Positions 1 through 6,493 of a stretch of DNA of 8,619 nt are shown here, one piece after another. The stretch lies in the NCBI GenBank assembly GCA_026392325.1, contig JAPLCH010000166.1, positions 1-8,619 of the forward strand. The letters are read 5' to 3'. Every line of letters begins with the position of its first letter. Positions within the stretch are counted from its first letter, which is position 1. This DNA is from Solirubrobacterales bacterium (GTDB taxonomy: Bacteria; Actinomycetota; Thermoleophilia; Solirubrobacterales; Solirubrobacteraceae). Below the pieces are notes generated by a model, which saw nothing but the letters and a program-made list of their open reading frames with translations, was not told the origin of the DNA and searched no databases. Made by a program: the position numbers and the translations under genes.

Positions 1-1044
1 GCTGCAAAAGGCCTCCGCAAGCCCAAGTCTGCCCGTGCAGGCATTGCTGGGGCAAAGGGCAAGAAGGCAGCCCTTCCAGCAGGATTCGACAAGGTTGACA
101 ACTATGGGTCCTCCGGAGACGATTCTGTCCCTGTAGAGGATCAGGTCTTCAGAGTTGCTGAGCCTGCTGATGGTGGAACGGTTCGCGAATACTGGATCCA
201 GGCAACATCAGCTTGGTGGAACCCCATCCCGACCGGACTTGACAACTGGATGGGAATGAAGCACAGCTCACGTCCGTTCCTCGGGTTCATGTATCAGGAG
301 ATGGAATCCGGGTTCTCAGCTCCCAAGCAGTACGACGACGGGTCGTATTCACTGCCAAGCATGCCTGGCCCGACGCTTGAAGCTGAGGTTGGTGATGTGC
401 TGGAAGTCCATTTCCGCAATGCGGAAGACCAGTATTTTCAGGCAGTCACAATGCACCCCCACGGGGTCCGCTACACGCCTGATTACGACGGCATCTACCT
501 GAACGACTTCACTCGCGCTGGCGGGTTCATCGCACCTGGCGAAGAGTTCACTTACAGGTGGGAATGTCTCGAGTCGAGCGTCGGCGCGTGGGCTTATCAC
601 GACCACGGTCCCAACCACATACTCAACAGCGCCCGTGGGCTGTTCGGGTCAATTGTCATCCGTCCCAAGGACGCCCCCAAGCCCGACCGGGAGTACTTCC
701 TTCACCTGCACAGCCTTGCCCCTGCAGTGAGCCGTCAGATGCAAATGCTGCATGCGATAAACGGACGCTCCTATGCGGGCAACACCCCGACGATGCGGGC
801 GAAGGTCGGGGACACGGTTGCAATCCATGTTTTCGGAATGAACAGCGACTTCCACACGTTCCATATGCACGGCCACAGGTGGCCGGACCATGCGGGAGTG
901 GAAGTTGACAGTCCGACGATCGGGCCGGCGGAATCGCTGAGCCTTCACTTCACAGAAGACAATCCCGGCCGTTGGCTGTACCATTGCCACGTCTCAGGTC
1001 ACCAAGACTCCGGCATGGCCGGGTGGTACTTGGTTGAAGCATGA
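1..1044 (+). CDS. Two-domain multicopper oxidase (laccase-like), 5' end missing
   Basis: The reading frame is open from the first base and ends at TGA 1042-1044, giving 347 visible residues; the true start lies upstream. Copper motifs are complete. HPHG is at residues 152-155 and HDH at 200-202 in domain 1. Domain 2 has HTFHMHGH at 285-292 and HCHVSGHQDSGM at 328-339. By family knowledge C329, H285, H334 and M339 form the type 1 site, and the paired histidines form the trinuclear cluster that reduces oxygen to water. Domain 1 has HDH where a type 1 site would need HCH, so only domain 2 carries a blue copper. This fits the two-domain class with the type 1 copper in the second domain. Residues 1-31 are rich in Lys, Ala and Gly and look like a linker behind an unseen export signal. 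The substrate cannot be read from sequence. The next gene follows within 32 bases, so they are probably cotranscribed. Confidence 0.9.
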   Translation, partial: AAKGLRKPKSARAGIAGAKGKKAALPAGFDKVDNYGSSGDDSVPVEDQVFRVAEPADGGTVREYWIQATSAWWNPIPTGLDNWMGMKHSSRPFLGFMYQEMESGFSAPKQYDDGSYSLPSMPGPTLEAEVGDVLEVHFRNAEDQYFQAVTMHPHGVRYTPDYDGIYLNDFTRAGGFIAPGEEFTYRWECLESSVGAWAYHDHGPNHILNSARGLFGSIVIRPKDAPKPDREYFLHLHSLAPAVSRQMQMLHAINGRSYAGNTPTMRAKVGDTVAIHVFGMNSDFHTFHMHGHRWPDHAGVEVDSPTIGPAESLSLHFTEDNPGRWLYHCHVSGHQDSGMAGWYLVEA

Positions 1045-1053
1045 GATACAAAC

Positions 1054-1065
1054 GAGGAGAGAGGA
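1054..1065 (+). promoter_or_regulatory. Shine-Dalgarno region for the beta-helix gene
   Basis: A purine run GAGGAGAGAGGA sits in the short gap after the oxidase stop, 11 bases before ATG 1077. It favours ATG 1077 over the in-frame ATG 1041, which overlaps the oxidase stop as ATGA but has no comparable ribosome-binding sequence. Spacing is slightly long, so 1041 stays possible. Confidence 0.6.
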
Positions 1066-1076
1066 CCCAAGTAATA

Positions 1077-2759
1077 ATGTCAAGATCCCTGAAATCAGGC
1101 TGGTCACTAGCGCTTGTAGCGCTTTGTGCACTGGCCGCTGTGCCTGCAGCATCGGCATATGAGCCGCCGGCCAACCCCGGCAAACTCGCCAAGCCGACCA
1201 AGAAGATAAAGACTCTGACTGTGAGCAAGTCATGCGCGCCAGCAGCTGTTACCGCGAAGACATGCTTTTCAAAGATTCAAAGTGCCGTCGAAGCTGCAAA
1301 GCAGACGACACACAAGAACGAGTACACGATCAAGGTTTCACCAGGCACCTACGCTGAGTTCATTCTGATTGAAGGACACCAGTTGGACGGTCTGACAATT
1401 CAGGGAACGACAACGAAGGCCTCTGATGTGAAGATCGACCTGTCCACACTTTCAGGGACTGCCCTGACGACAGGTCCTTACACGGGTACTACCCCGAACA
1501 GGAACGCCATCACCGTCAATGCAACAAGCGGTGTGTCAATCAAGAACCTGACCGTGACGCACTATGCGTCTAACGGCCTTTGGTTCGTGAATGTTGGCGT
1601 CCCAATTGCCTACATTCAGAGCATGGACAATGATCCAGGCAACGTGATGTCCCCTTCCGCTCCGCTCGCCAAGAACGAGCTGTTCGGTGGCAAGGCCTAC
1701 ACGGTTGACAATGTTGTGGCTTCGTTCGGCGGTTCCTACGGAATCTTCGCCCGCACCAGCCTTGGTGGTTCAATCACCAGTACCGCCATCACGAACGTCA
1801 AGTCGTGGGCAAATGAGCTGGGTTACTCCGGCACAAGCTCGCGTTACGTGACGATCAGCAAGAGCCGTTGGTTTAACAACGGCATGGGAATTGTGCCGAA
1901 CATCACGATGAGTGAGCACTGGCCACCACCTGCTGAGAACGTTTACACGAACAACGACATCTACTCCAACAACTTCAACTACTTCAATGGAGCGCCGTTC
2001 CCAATCAACTTGGGCGGTCTTGGCGGCGGAGCACAGTACCCACCAGGTATCGGGATGCTGCTGTTCAGCTCGCAGAAGTCAGAAGTCTCGAACAACCGAT
2101 TCTGGGGCAACAAGCTCTCAGGACTGTCGATTCTTGACTCCGCGATTCTTGTGAAGGATTCATCCAACTGGAAGAAGCTTTGCCCAGTGGGACAGAACCC
2201 TACCCTTGACTCAAAGGACTGCAAGGCGCTGAAGGAAGCGACGAAGCCTAAGTGGAACAAGGTGTTCGGAAACGTCTTTGGTGTTCCCAAGGACGTAGCC
2301 GGAGCAACCGTCGGATCAAACCGCAACGCTCGCGACATCACCTACGCCAATGATGGTGTCGGCAACTGCGTCGGTGGCACAGGCAAGAACGCAAACACGT
2401 TCGGTGGCACCCAGACTCAGCTTGTCGAGCTTGGACGTCCAGCAGACCCAACAAAGGGTTGGCAGTCATGTGACTCGTCCAAGTACAAGTCAACGTTCGC
2501 TGGCAGCCTCACGGTCGCCTATTTCGAGACCCTGACCTTCGCTGATGCGACTGCTGCATCAGGAATGGACGGACTCGGCCTGCATGACCCAACTGGCGTT
2601 GACTTTGTCGACAACAGGGGCCATCAGGGACGTTGGTACGTATGGGCTGGCACAACCGCAACCTGGCCAACAGGCTTCGGGTCAGCGCTTGAGACATGCC
2701 ACATCACGTCTCCGTATCTCGGATGCGATGGACAGAAGGACGGGAAGCCAGCAAGCTGA
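1077..2759 (+). CDS. Secreted right-handed parallel beta-helix protein
   Basis: From ATG 1077 the product has 560 residues. Residues 1-27 form a clear signal peptide: basic start, hydrophobic core ALVALCALAA, and an ASA site before YEPP. The segment at about 65-120 (IQSAVEAAK, then VSPGTYAE, then GLTIQG) is the usual entry into a pectin-lyase-like beta-helix. Rungs rich in Asn, Gly and short hydrophobic strands follow to about residue 355, for example around 143-170, 205-245, 255-273, 288-302 and 325-350. The mature part has eight cysteines (53, 63, 369, 382, 431, 465, 541, 550), consistent with disulfides outside the cytoplasm. I see no diagnostic active site of a pectate lyase or pectin methylesterase, so a binding or structural role is as likely as carbohydrate cleavage. 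The gene trails the multicopper oxidase by 32 bases and is followed by a terminator, suggesting a two-gene or longer unit. An upstream start at 1041 would add 12 residues before the signal peptide. Confidence 0.8.
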   Translation: MSRSLKSGWSLALVALCALAAVPAASAYEPPANPGKLAKPTKKIKTLTVSKSCAPAAVTAKTCFSKIQSAVEAAKQTTHKNEYTIKVSPGTYAEFILIEGHQLDGLTIQGTTTKASDVKIDLSTLSGTALTTGPYTGTTPNRNAITVNATSGVSIKNLTVTHYASNGLWFVNVGVPIAYIQSMDNDPGNVMSPSAPLAKNELFGGKAYTVDNVVASFGGSYGIFARTSLGGSITSTAITNVKSWANELGYSGTSSRYVTISKSRWFNNGMGIVPNITMSEHWPPPAENVYTNNDIYSNNFNYFNGAPFPINLGGLGGGAQYPPGIGMLLFSSQKSEVSNNRFWGNKLSGLSILDSAILVKDSSNWKKLCPVGQNPTLDSKDCKALKEATKPKWNKVFGNVFGVPKDVAGATVGSNRNARDITYANDGVGNCVGGTGKNANTFGGTQTQLVELGRPADPTKGWQSCDSSKYKSTFAGSLTVAYFETLTFADATAASGMDGLGLHDPTGVDFVDNRGHQGRWYVWAGTTATWPTGFGSALETCHITSPYLGCDGQKDGKPAS

Positions 2760-2774
2760 CCTGAGTTTCATAAG

Positions 2775-2802
2775 CGTGGTGCGGGCCAGTGCCCGCGCCA
2801 CG
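2775..2802 (+). repeat. Strong hairpin after the beta-helix gene
   Basis: A 12-base stem at 2775-2786 pairs with 2791-2802 around the loop CAGT, with one G-U wobble. No T tract follows, so alone it is not a convincing terminator. It may protect the 3' end of the mRNA or help termination. The 6-mer GAGTTT occurs on both sides, at 2763-2768 and 2802-2807. Confidence 0.6.
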
Positions 2803-2823
2803 AGTTTGAGAAGTTCCAAAGAG

Positions 2824-2857
2824 CCCGGTGGTGTCAAAAGACACCATCGGGTTTTTT
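2824..2857 (+). terminator. Rho-independent terminator of the oxidase/beta-helix unit
   Basis: CCCGGTGGTGTC (2824-2835) pairs with GACACCATCGGG (2840-2851) around an AAAA loop. It is a 12-base stem with a single G-U wobble, directly followed by six T (2852-2857). This is a textbook intrinsic terminator for rightward transcription. Read leftward it lies just past the hisN stop, but only a weak T-rich stretch (TCTTT) follows, so two-way action is possible but not strong. Confidence 0.9.
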
Positions 2858-2872
2858 GTCAGGGAGACTCGC

Positions 2873-3658
2873 TCAGGCCGTTGAGGTGCTGAAGGCCTGC
2901 AGGGCCGTCTCATGCAGCAGGCCATTGCTGGAGAGCCCAGAGCCGTGGCCCGGACCGTCGAGTCCCTCAAGGCTGGTGAAGCGGCCGCCAGCCTCTTCGA
3001 CAATTAGAGCGGGCGCTGCAAGGTCCCAAAGGCTCGGACCAGGCTCAGCGGCAATTTCCGCAGCGCCCTCGGCTACCAGGCAGTGAATCCAGAAGTCTCC
3101 ATAGCCGCGTGACTGCCAACAGGTGCGCGCAAGGTCCAACAGCTTTTCGGGGCCGCCAGGAATCTTGTCCCACTCAGGCAGCTCTGCGTGAAGCAGGACG
3201 GCATCGTCAAGGCTGCTGACTGCACTGACGGATAGCGGCTGGCCGTTGTCCGTCCAAGCGCCCTGCCCTTTGACAGCCCACCAGCGGCGGCCGAGGGCCG
3301 GAGCACTGACGACAGCGACTGTGGTTTCGTCGTTCTCACGCAGGGCGATCAGCGTCGCCCATGATGGTAGGCCCCGGAGGAATTGCTTTGTTCCATCTAC
3401 CGGGTCCAGAATCCACTCGCGATTGCCGCTGCCGCTGCGGCCTGACTCCTCCGCGAGGATCGCGTCGTCGGGCCGTTCGAGGTCAAGCAGGTCGAGCATT
3501 GCCCTTTCGGCGGCAGTGTCAGCTTCGGTCACTGGTGTCCGGTCAGGCTTGGTCTCAACCTTCAAGTCCGTGGTCCGAAACCGGGATGTCGTCTCAGCGT
3601 CAGCCGCGTTGGCGAGCCGCAGCGCCAAGCCGAGGTCTGTGTCGGGATCAATGTGCAT
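2873..3658 (-). CDS. hisN: Histidinol-phosphatase, inositol monophosphatase family
   Basis: The 261-residue product belongs to the Mg-dependent, Li-sensitive inositol-monophosphatase superfamily. The metal-site motifs are in order: LAEESG at 68-73, DPVDGT at 85-90 (D85 and D88 being ligands) and WDLAAPALIVEEAGG at 211-225 (D212). The segment RGYGDFWIHCLVAEGAAEIAAEP (184-206) resembles actinobacterial HisN more than generic inositol or fructose phosphatases. By family knowledge HisN removes phosphate from L-histidinol phosphate, the second-last stage of histidine synthesis, in the cytoplasm. No other his gene is in view, so the specific assignment rests on sequence flavour; inositol-1-phosphatase or a 3'-phosphoadenosine phosphatase are the alternatives. 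The start ATG at 3658-3656 has no Shine-Dalgarno but sits 9 bases behind a TAGGCT box. The length is normal for the family. Confidence 0.85.
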   Translation of the reverse strand: MHIDPDTDLGLALRLANAADAETTSRFRTTDLKVETKPDRTPVTEADTAAERAMLDLLDLERPDDAILAEESGRSGSGNREWILDPVDGTKQFLRGLPSWATLIALRENDETTVAVVSAPALGRRWWAVKGQGAWTDNGQPLSVSAVSSLDDAVLLHAELPEWDKIPGGPEKLLDLARTCWQSRGYGDFWIHCLVAEGAAEIAAEPGPSLWDLAAPALIVEEAGGRFTSLEGLDGPGHGSGLSSNGLLHETALQAFSTSTA

Positions 3659-3673
3659 TGCTCTGTCAGCCTA
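3659..3673 (-). promoter_or_regulatory. Candidate -10 box and near-leaderless start of hisN
   Basis: On the minus strand TAGGCT (3673-3668) lies 9 bases before the hisN ATG. Transcription starting about 7 bases past the box would leave a leader of 0-3 bases. No convincing -35 box is seen. The same hexamer stands before galE. Inferred from position only. Confidence 0.45.
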
Positions 3674-3744
3674 ACCGTCGCAAGCGGCAGGGCGGAGTCG
3701 CGCACCCTGAGCTGCCGTCAATCACCAATCGCCCCGTCTGCACT

Positions 3745-3757
3745 TAACCTCAATGGC
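3745..3757 (+). promoter_or_regulatory. Candidate -10 box and leaderless start of the PHP gene
   Basis: TAACCT (3745-3750) is followed by exactly 7 bases and then ATG 3758, the geometry of a leaderless mRNA. No Shine-Dalgarno precedes this ATG and no good -35 box is visible. This supports 3758 as the start rather than the in-frame ATG at 3653, which would overlap the 5' end of hisN. Confidence 0.5.
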
Positions 3758-4141
3758 ATGAGCATTCAGCCGACATTCGACCTCCAGTGCCATTCAGTCC
3801 ATTCAGACGGCTCCCTGCAGCCAGCAGAGGTGGTTAAGCGAGCCGCCGCAGCCGGGGTGGAAGTCCTTGCCCTCTCAGACCACGACGGCGTTGGGGGAGT
3901 GATTGAGGCGATTGAGGCTGGCGCCCGGCTGGGCGTCCACATTGTCCCGGCCGTTGAGATCACCGCGGTGGACGAGATCCACGATGACATTCACTTGCTG
4001 GGGTATCTGATCAATCACACGGATCCGGTTTTGATCGAACGGCTTGAGGGTGCCAAGGAAGAGCGCCCTGCTCTCAGACCCAGAAAACACCGAGCGCCTC
4101 CACGCAATGGGCCTCGTGACAACCGGGAATGTCATTCATGA
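3758..4141 (+). pseudogene. PHP-domain phosphoesterase, 5' half (frameshifted)
   Basis: This frame encodes the N-terminal half of a PHP (polymerase and histidinol phosphatase) domain. It has DLQCHSVHSDGS at residues 8-19, LALSDHDG at 37-44, VPAVEITA at 63-70 and HLLGYL at 79-84. H12, D41, H42 and E67 are expected metal-site residues. Homology stops near residue 103 (base 4066); the remaining residues to the TGA at 4139-4141 are Arg- and Pro-rich out-of-frame sequence. The rest of the domain continues in another frame from about 4065. Read alone, the product would be 127 residues without the C-terminal metal ligands and is unlikely to be active. Intact relatives (the YciV/TrpH-type group, some being 3',5'-nucleoside bisphosphate phosphatases) are usually near 280 residues; the two halves here sum to about 254. 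The gene stands alone, divergent from hisN and convergent with uppP. Confidence 0.8.
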
Positions 4142-4520
4142 GCTCCTGCAGAAAGGCAAGGAAGCCTTTGTTCCGCGTGACCACCCGACTGTCGAAGAAG
4201 CGATCGCCTGGGTTCATGATGCTGGCGGAGTCGCGGTCTATGCCCATCCGCTCTTCCCGGCTGGGCGCTATGGCTACGAACCCGTTGAGGAGGCCGTGCG
4301 GCGTTACTGCGGGTACGGGCTTGATGGAGTTGAGTGCTTCTACAAGACTCACTCTGAGGCAGACACGCGGTTCCTCCACGCTCTCACGATGGAACTGGGA
4401 CTGCTGACCACCGGTTCGGCCGACTTTCACGGGCCCGACCACGGGGACTTCAGCGTATTCAGGGACTTTGAGCTTTACGGCCTTGAGGTCAACCTCGGGC
4501 CAATCCTGCCTGGGGCCTGA
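4044..4520 (+). pseudogene. PHP-domain phosphoesterase, 3' half (frameshifted)
   Basis: Homology to the second half of the PHP domain runs from about base 4065 (ALLSDPENTERL) to the TGA at 4518-4520. It includes VTTGNVIHELL, VPRDHPTVEEAI, GGVAVYAHP (His at 4245) and LTTGSADFHGPDH (Asp at 4422, His at 4428), which supply the C-terminal metal ligands. The ATG at 4044 only opens this frame; its first seven codons are the shadow of the upstream half. The segment that normally links the halves, a helix ending in a G-R-P-H-I/L-A type motif with a metal-binding His, is not present in any frame. The change is therefore more than a single-base slip: an internal loss of roughly 25-35 codons whose length is 2 modulo 3 would explain it. 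The stop lies 6 bases from the stop of the opposing uppP gene. Real decay, assembly error and sequencing error cannot be told apart here. Confidence 0.75.
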
Positions 4521-4526
4521 CGACCT

Positions 4527-5351
4527 CTAGCTGATGGTGCCGGAAGCAGCAAGGATCAATACGCGGTAGATCACGAATGGCTTGAGGTTGTGGGTGGAAA
4601 GCCACTTGAGCAGGAAACCAATGGCCCAGTAGCCCACGCCGAAGGCGGCGAGAGTGGCGATCACGGTTGTCGGAACGCTGGCCGTCTGACAGTTGGTGAC
4701 GCCATGCGCGCACTTGTCAGCGCCGATCCCCTTCAGCTCAAATAGACCGCTTGCAACGACTGCGGGAATGCTGAGGAGGAATGAGTAACGCGCGGCGGCA
4801 ACTTCGTCCAGGCCACGGAACAGGCCGGCGGTAATCGTTGAGCCTGAACGTGAAACTCCAGGAACCAGTGCAAGTGCCTGCCAGAGACCAATGAAAATTG
4901 CGTCGCCGCGATTGAGGTCCTCGACATTGCGGACTCGTTTGGCGGTTGCGTCGGCTGCGGCCATCACAAGCGAGAACAGGATCATGACGGTCCCGATGAC
5001 CCAAAGTGATCGAGCGGCAGTTTCAATCTGATGCTTGAAGATCAACCCGAAAATGCCAACGGGGATCGTGCCCAGGATGATGTACCAACCCATTTTGGCA
5101 TCGTGTTCCTTGCGCGCCTCAGCATCTGTCAGTGACTTGATCCAAACCTTCGCGATCCTCAACAGGTCACTTCGGAAGTAGATGACTACGGCCGCCATGG
5201 TTCCAAGCTGAATGACAGCTGTGAAGGCAGCGCCGGGGTCCTTCCAGCCGAGGAACGCCGGGACGATCCGGACATGCGCGGTTGAGGAGATTGGGAGGAA
5301 CTCGGTGAGTCCTTGAACGACCCCGAGAATAATTGCTTCTATTGCGCTCAC
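4527..5351 (-). CDS. uppP: Undecaprenyl-diphosphatase (UppP/BacA family)
   Basis: The 274-residue polytopic membrane protein carries both UppP signatures. QGLTEFLPISSTAH (13-26) holds the Q-x3-E motif with E17 and the Ser-rich turn. PGVSRSGST (164-172) holds catalytic-site R168. FLLSIPAV (191-198) is also typical. By family knowledge it removes one phosphate from undecaprenyl diphosphate at the outer face of the membrane, recycling the lipid carrier for peptidoglycan and other wall polymers; overexpression gives bacitracin resistance. The start is GTG 5351-5349, overlapping the holB stop by four bases (GTGA), with GGAG about 8-10 bases upstream inside holB, so translation is probably coupled. 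A loop at about 206-228 contains two Cys (214 and 221). The length matches the family. No terminator is obvious before the converging PHP gene. Confidence 0.95.
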   Translation of the reverse strand: MSAIEAIILGVVQGLTEFLPISSTAHVRIVPAFLGWKDPGAAFTAVIQLGTMAAVVIYFRSDLLRIAKVWIKSLTDAEARKEHDAKMGWYIILGTIPVGIFGLIFKHQIETAARSLWVIGTVMILFSLVMAAADATAKRVRNVEDLNRGDAIFIGLWQALALVPGVSRSGSTITAGLFRGLDEVAAARYSFLLSIPAVVASGLFELKGIGADKCAHGVTNCQTASVPTTVIATLAAFGVGYWAIGFLLKWLSTHNLKPFVIYRVLILAASGTIS

Positions 5352-6448
5352 GCGAGTACTCCATCCAGTTCATGTGCGAGTGACTCGATCGCCAGCTCCC
5401 GATTGACATTCAGTTTAAGGGCTCGGCGGGTGCGTTCGATCTTCTCGATTGCCTCACGCAGGTCTGACGGGCGGACTTTTGCTGCTTCTGCAGTCAATTG
5501 CGCGGCTTGGCTTGGGGGAAGCAGTTCGGTTGCGCCCAAGGCCGCACGGTGAACGTCGCGCAGCCAAGCCTCTGCCACAAACAGGGCCAGATCAGCAGCT
5601 GCGCTCTCTGCCCGCCTGCTGGCTCGCTTTCCGCGGTCCGTCGCATCCTTCTCCATCCGCTTCTTCTCCGACTTCGCAGCAAATTCAAGCCGCAGGGCCG
5701 CTGCTGCTTCCACTTCAAGTCCGGCTGCTTTGCCCAACTGACCTGCCGTCTTGATGATTTCCAGCCAAGGCCTAGCGGTTGCGGCTCCACCGCTGAGGGC
5801 GGCCTTGGCAAGCGTCTCACCAGCCCCGCGGAGCGCGGGACCTTCTGGGCTGGTCAGCATCAGCGCCCGGGCACCGTCTCCTCCGGAGATCCGCGCACAT
5901 TCAAGAGCCAGATCCGGGCTTGTGCCAGCACGCTGAAGCCGTGCTGCGAGAGATTCAACGGTCGGTGGCTCAAACCGAACGGACTGACACCGGGAGAGAA
6001 TGGTTGGAAGTACCGTCGTGGTCGCCTGCGCAATCAGGAGCAGGTGGGCATGCCCGGGAGGCTCTTCCAGGGTTTTGAGGAAAGCGTTTGCGGATGAGTC
6101 ATTCATTCGGTCAGCACCTTCAACGACGAAGATTCGGCACTGAGATTCGAACGGTGTCATTGGGACTGCTGCGACGAGCGACCGGATGTCCTCCACCAGG
6201 ATCTCCCCGTTTGCGCCTTCCGGCTTGACCCACATCAGGTCAGGGTGAGTTCGGCCGGCCACCCTCGTCGCGGTGTCAGTCCTTTCAGTGCCTCGCGAAA
6301 GGAGAGTGGTGGCGAGCCCTTCGGCCACCTCTGAGCGTCCACAGCCAGCTGGGCCATGGAAGAGATAAGCGTGCGATGCCGTGGCCTTGCCGTCCACGAT
6401 CGGACCGAGAATCGCGTGAGCGTGAGGATGTGCGAGTAAGGAGTCCAC
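5348..6448 (-). CDS. holB: DNA polymerase III subunit delta' (clamp loader)
   Basis: I place the start at GTG 6448-6446, giving 366 residues beginning VDSLLAHPHAHAIL. The frame stays open to 6604, but that would run through the divergent tmk start and adds unrelated residues. P-loop-like GPAGCGRS is at 32-39, with Arg in place of the usual Lys. DRMNDSSANAFLKTLEEPPG spans about 113-132, and SRCQSVRF near 152-159 holds the SRC motif. These mark the delta-prime/DnaX clamp-loader family. The subunit helps load the beta sliding clamp at the replication fork. The four-Cys zinc module found in many bacterial clamp loaders is absent. A charged, Lys/Arg/Ala-rich stretch lies in the C-terminal third (about 245-295), as expected for a helical collar domain. 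The stop overlaps the uppP start. tmk is the common genomic neighbour of holB, but here it is divergent rather than in series. Confidence 0.92.
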   Translation of the reverse strand: MDSLLAHPHAHAILGPIVDGKATASHAYLFHGPAGCGRSEVAEGLATTLLSRGTERTDTATRVAGRTHPDLMWVKPEGANGEILVEDIRSLVAAVPMTPFESQCRIFVVEGADRMNDSSANAFLKTLEEPPGHAHLLLIAQATTTVLPTILSRCQSVRFEPPTVESLAARLQRAGTSPDLALECARISGGDGARALMLTSPEGPALRGAGETLAKAALSGGAATARPWLEIIKTAGQLGKAAGLEVEAAAALRLEFAAKSEKKRMEKDATDRGKRASRRAESAAADLALFVAEAWLRDVHRAALGATELLPPSQAAQLTAEAAKVRPSDLREAIEKIERTRRALKLNVNRELAIESLAHELDGVLA

Positions 6449-6464
6449 GACGCCACGCAGAATA
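6449..6464 (-). promoter_or_regulatory. Candidate -10 box of the holB-uppP operon
   Basis: On the minus strand TATTCT (6464-6459) lies 10 bases before GTG 6448, which would give a leader of only about 3 bases. No Shine-Dalgarno is seen. The box lies where the -35 element of the opposing tmk promoter would be. Positional inference only. Confidence 0.4.
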
Positions 6465-6481
6465 CGCCGGGGTGCGGGCAG

Positions 6482-6493
6482 TAGGGTTCTGGC
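6482..6493 (+). promoter_or_regulatory. Candidate -10 box and leaderless start of tmk
   Basis: TAGGGT (6482-6487) is followed by six bases and then ATG 6494, so the A of ATG would be the first transcribed base. There is no Shine-Dalgarno and no recognisable -35 box. The spacing matches known actinobacterial leaderless promoters. Confidence 0.5.

Noticed and set aside
558..908. Overlapping open frames inside the oxidase and other genes
   Set aside because: They are out-of-frame or antisense shadows of genes with clear protein motifs and have no ribosome sites or family resemblance of their own.
3653..3757. PHP start at the upstream in-frame ATG 3653
   Set aside because: It would overlap the hisN start on the other strand and the extra residues do not resemble the family, while 3758 directly follows a -10-like box.
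4044..4090. Programmed ribosomal frameshift in the PHP gene
   Set aside because: No slippery heptamer or obvious downstream stem is seen, and the conserved linking segment is absent, which frameshifting would not restore.
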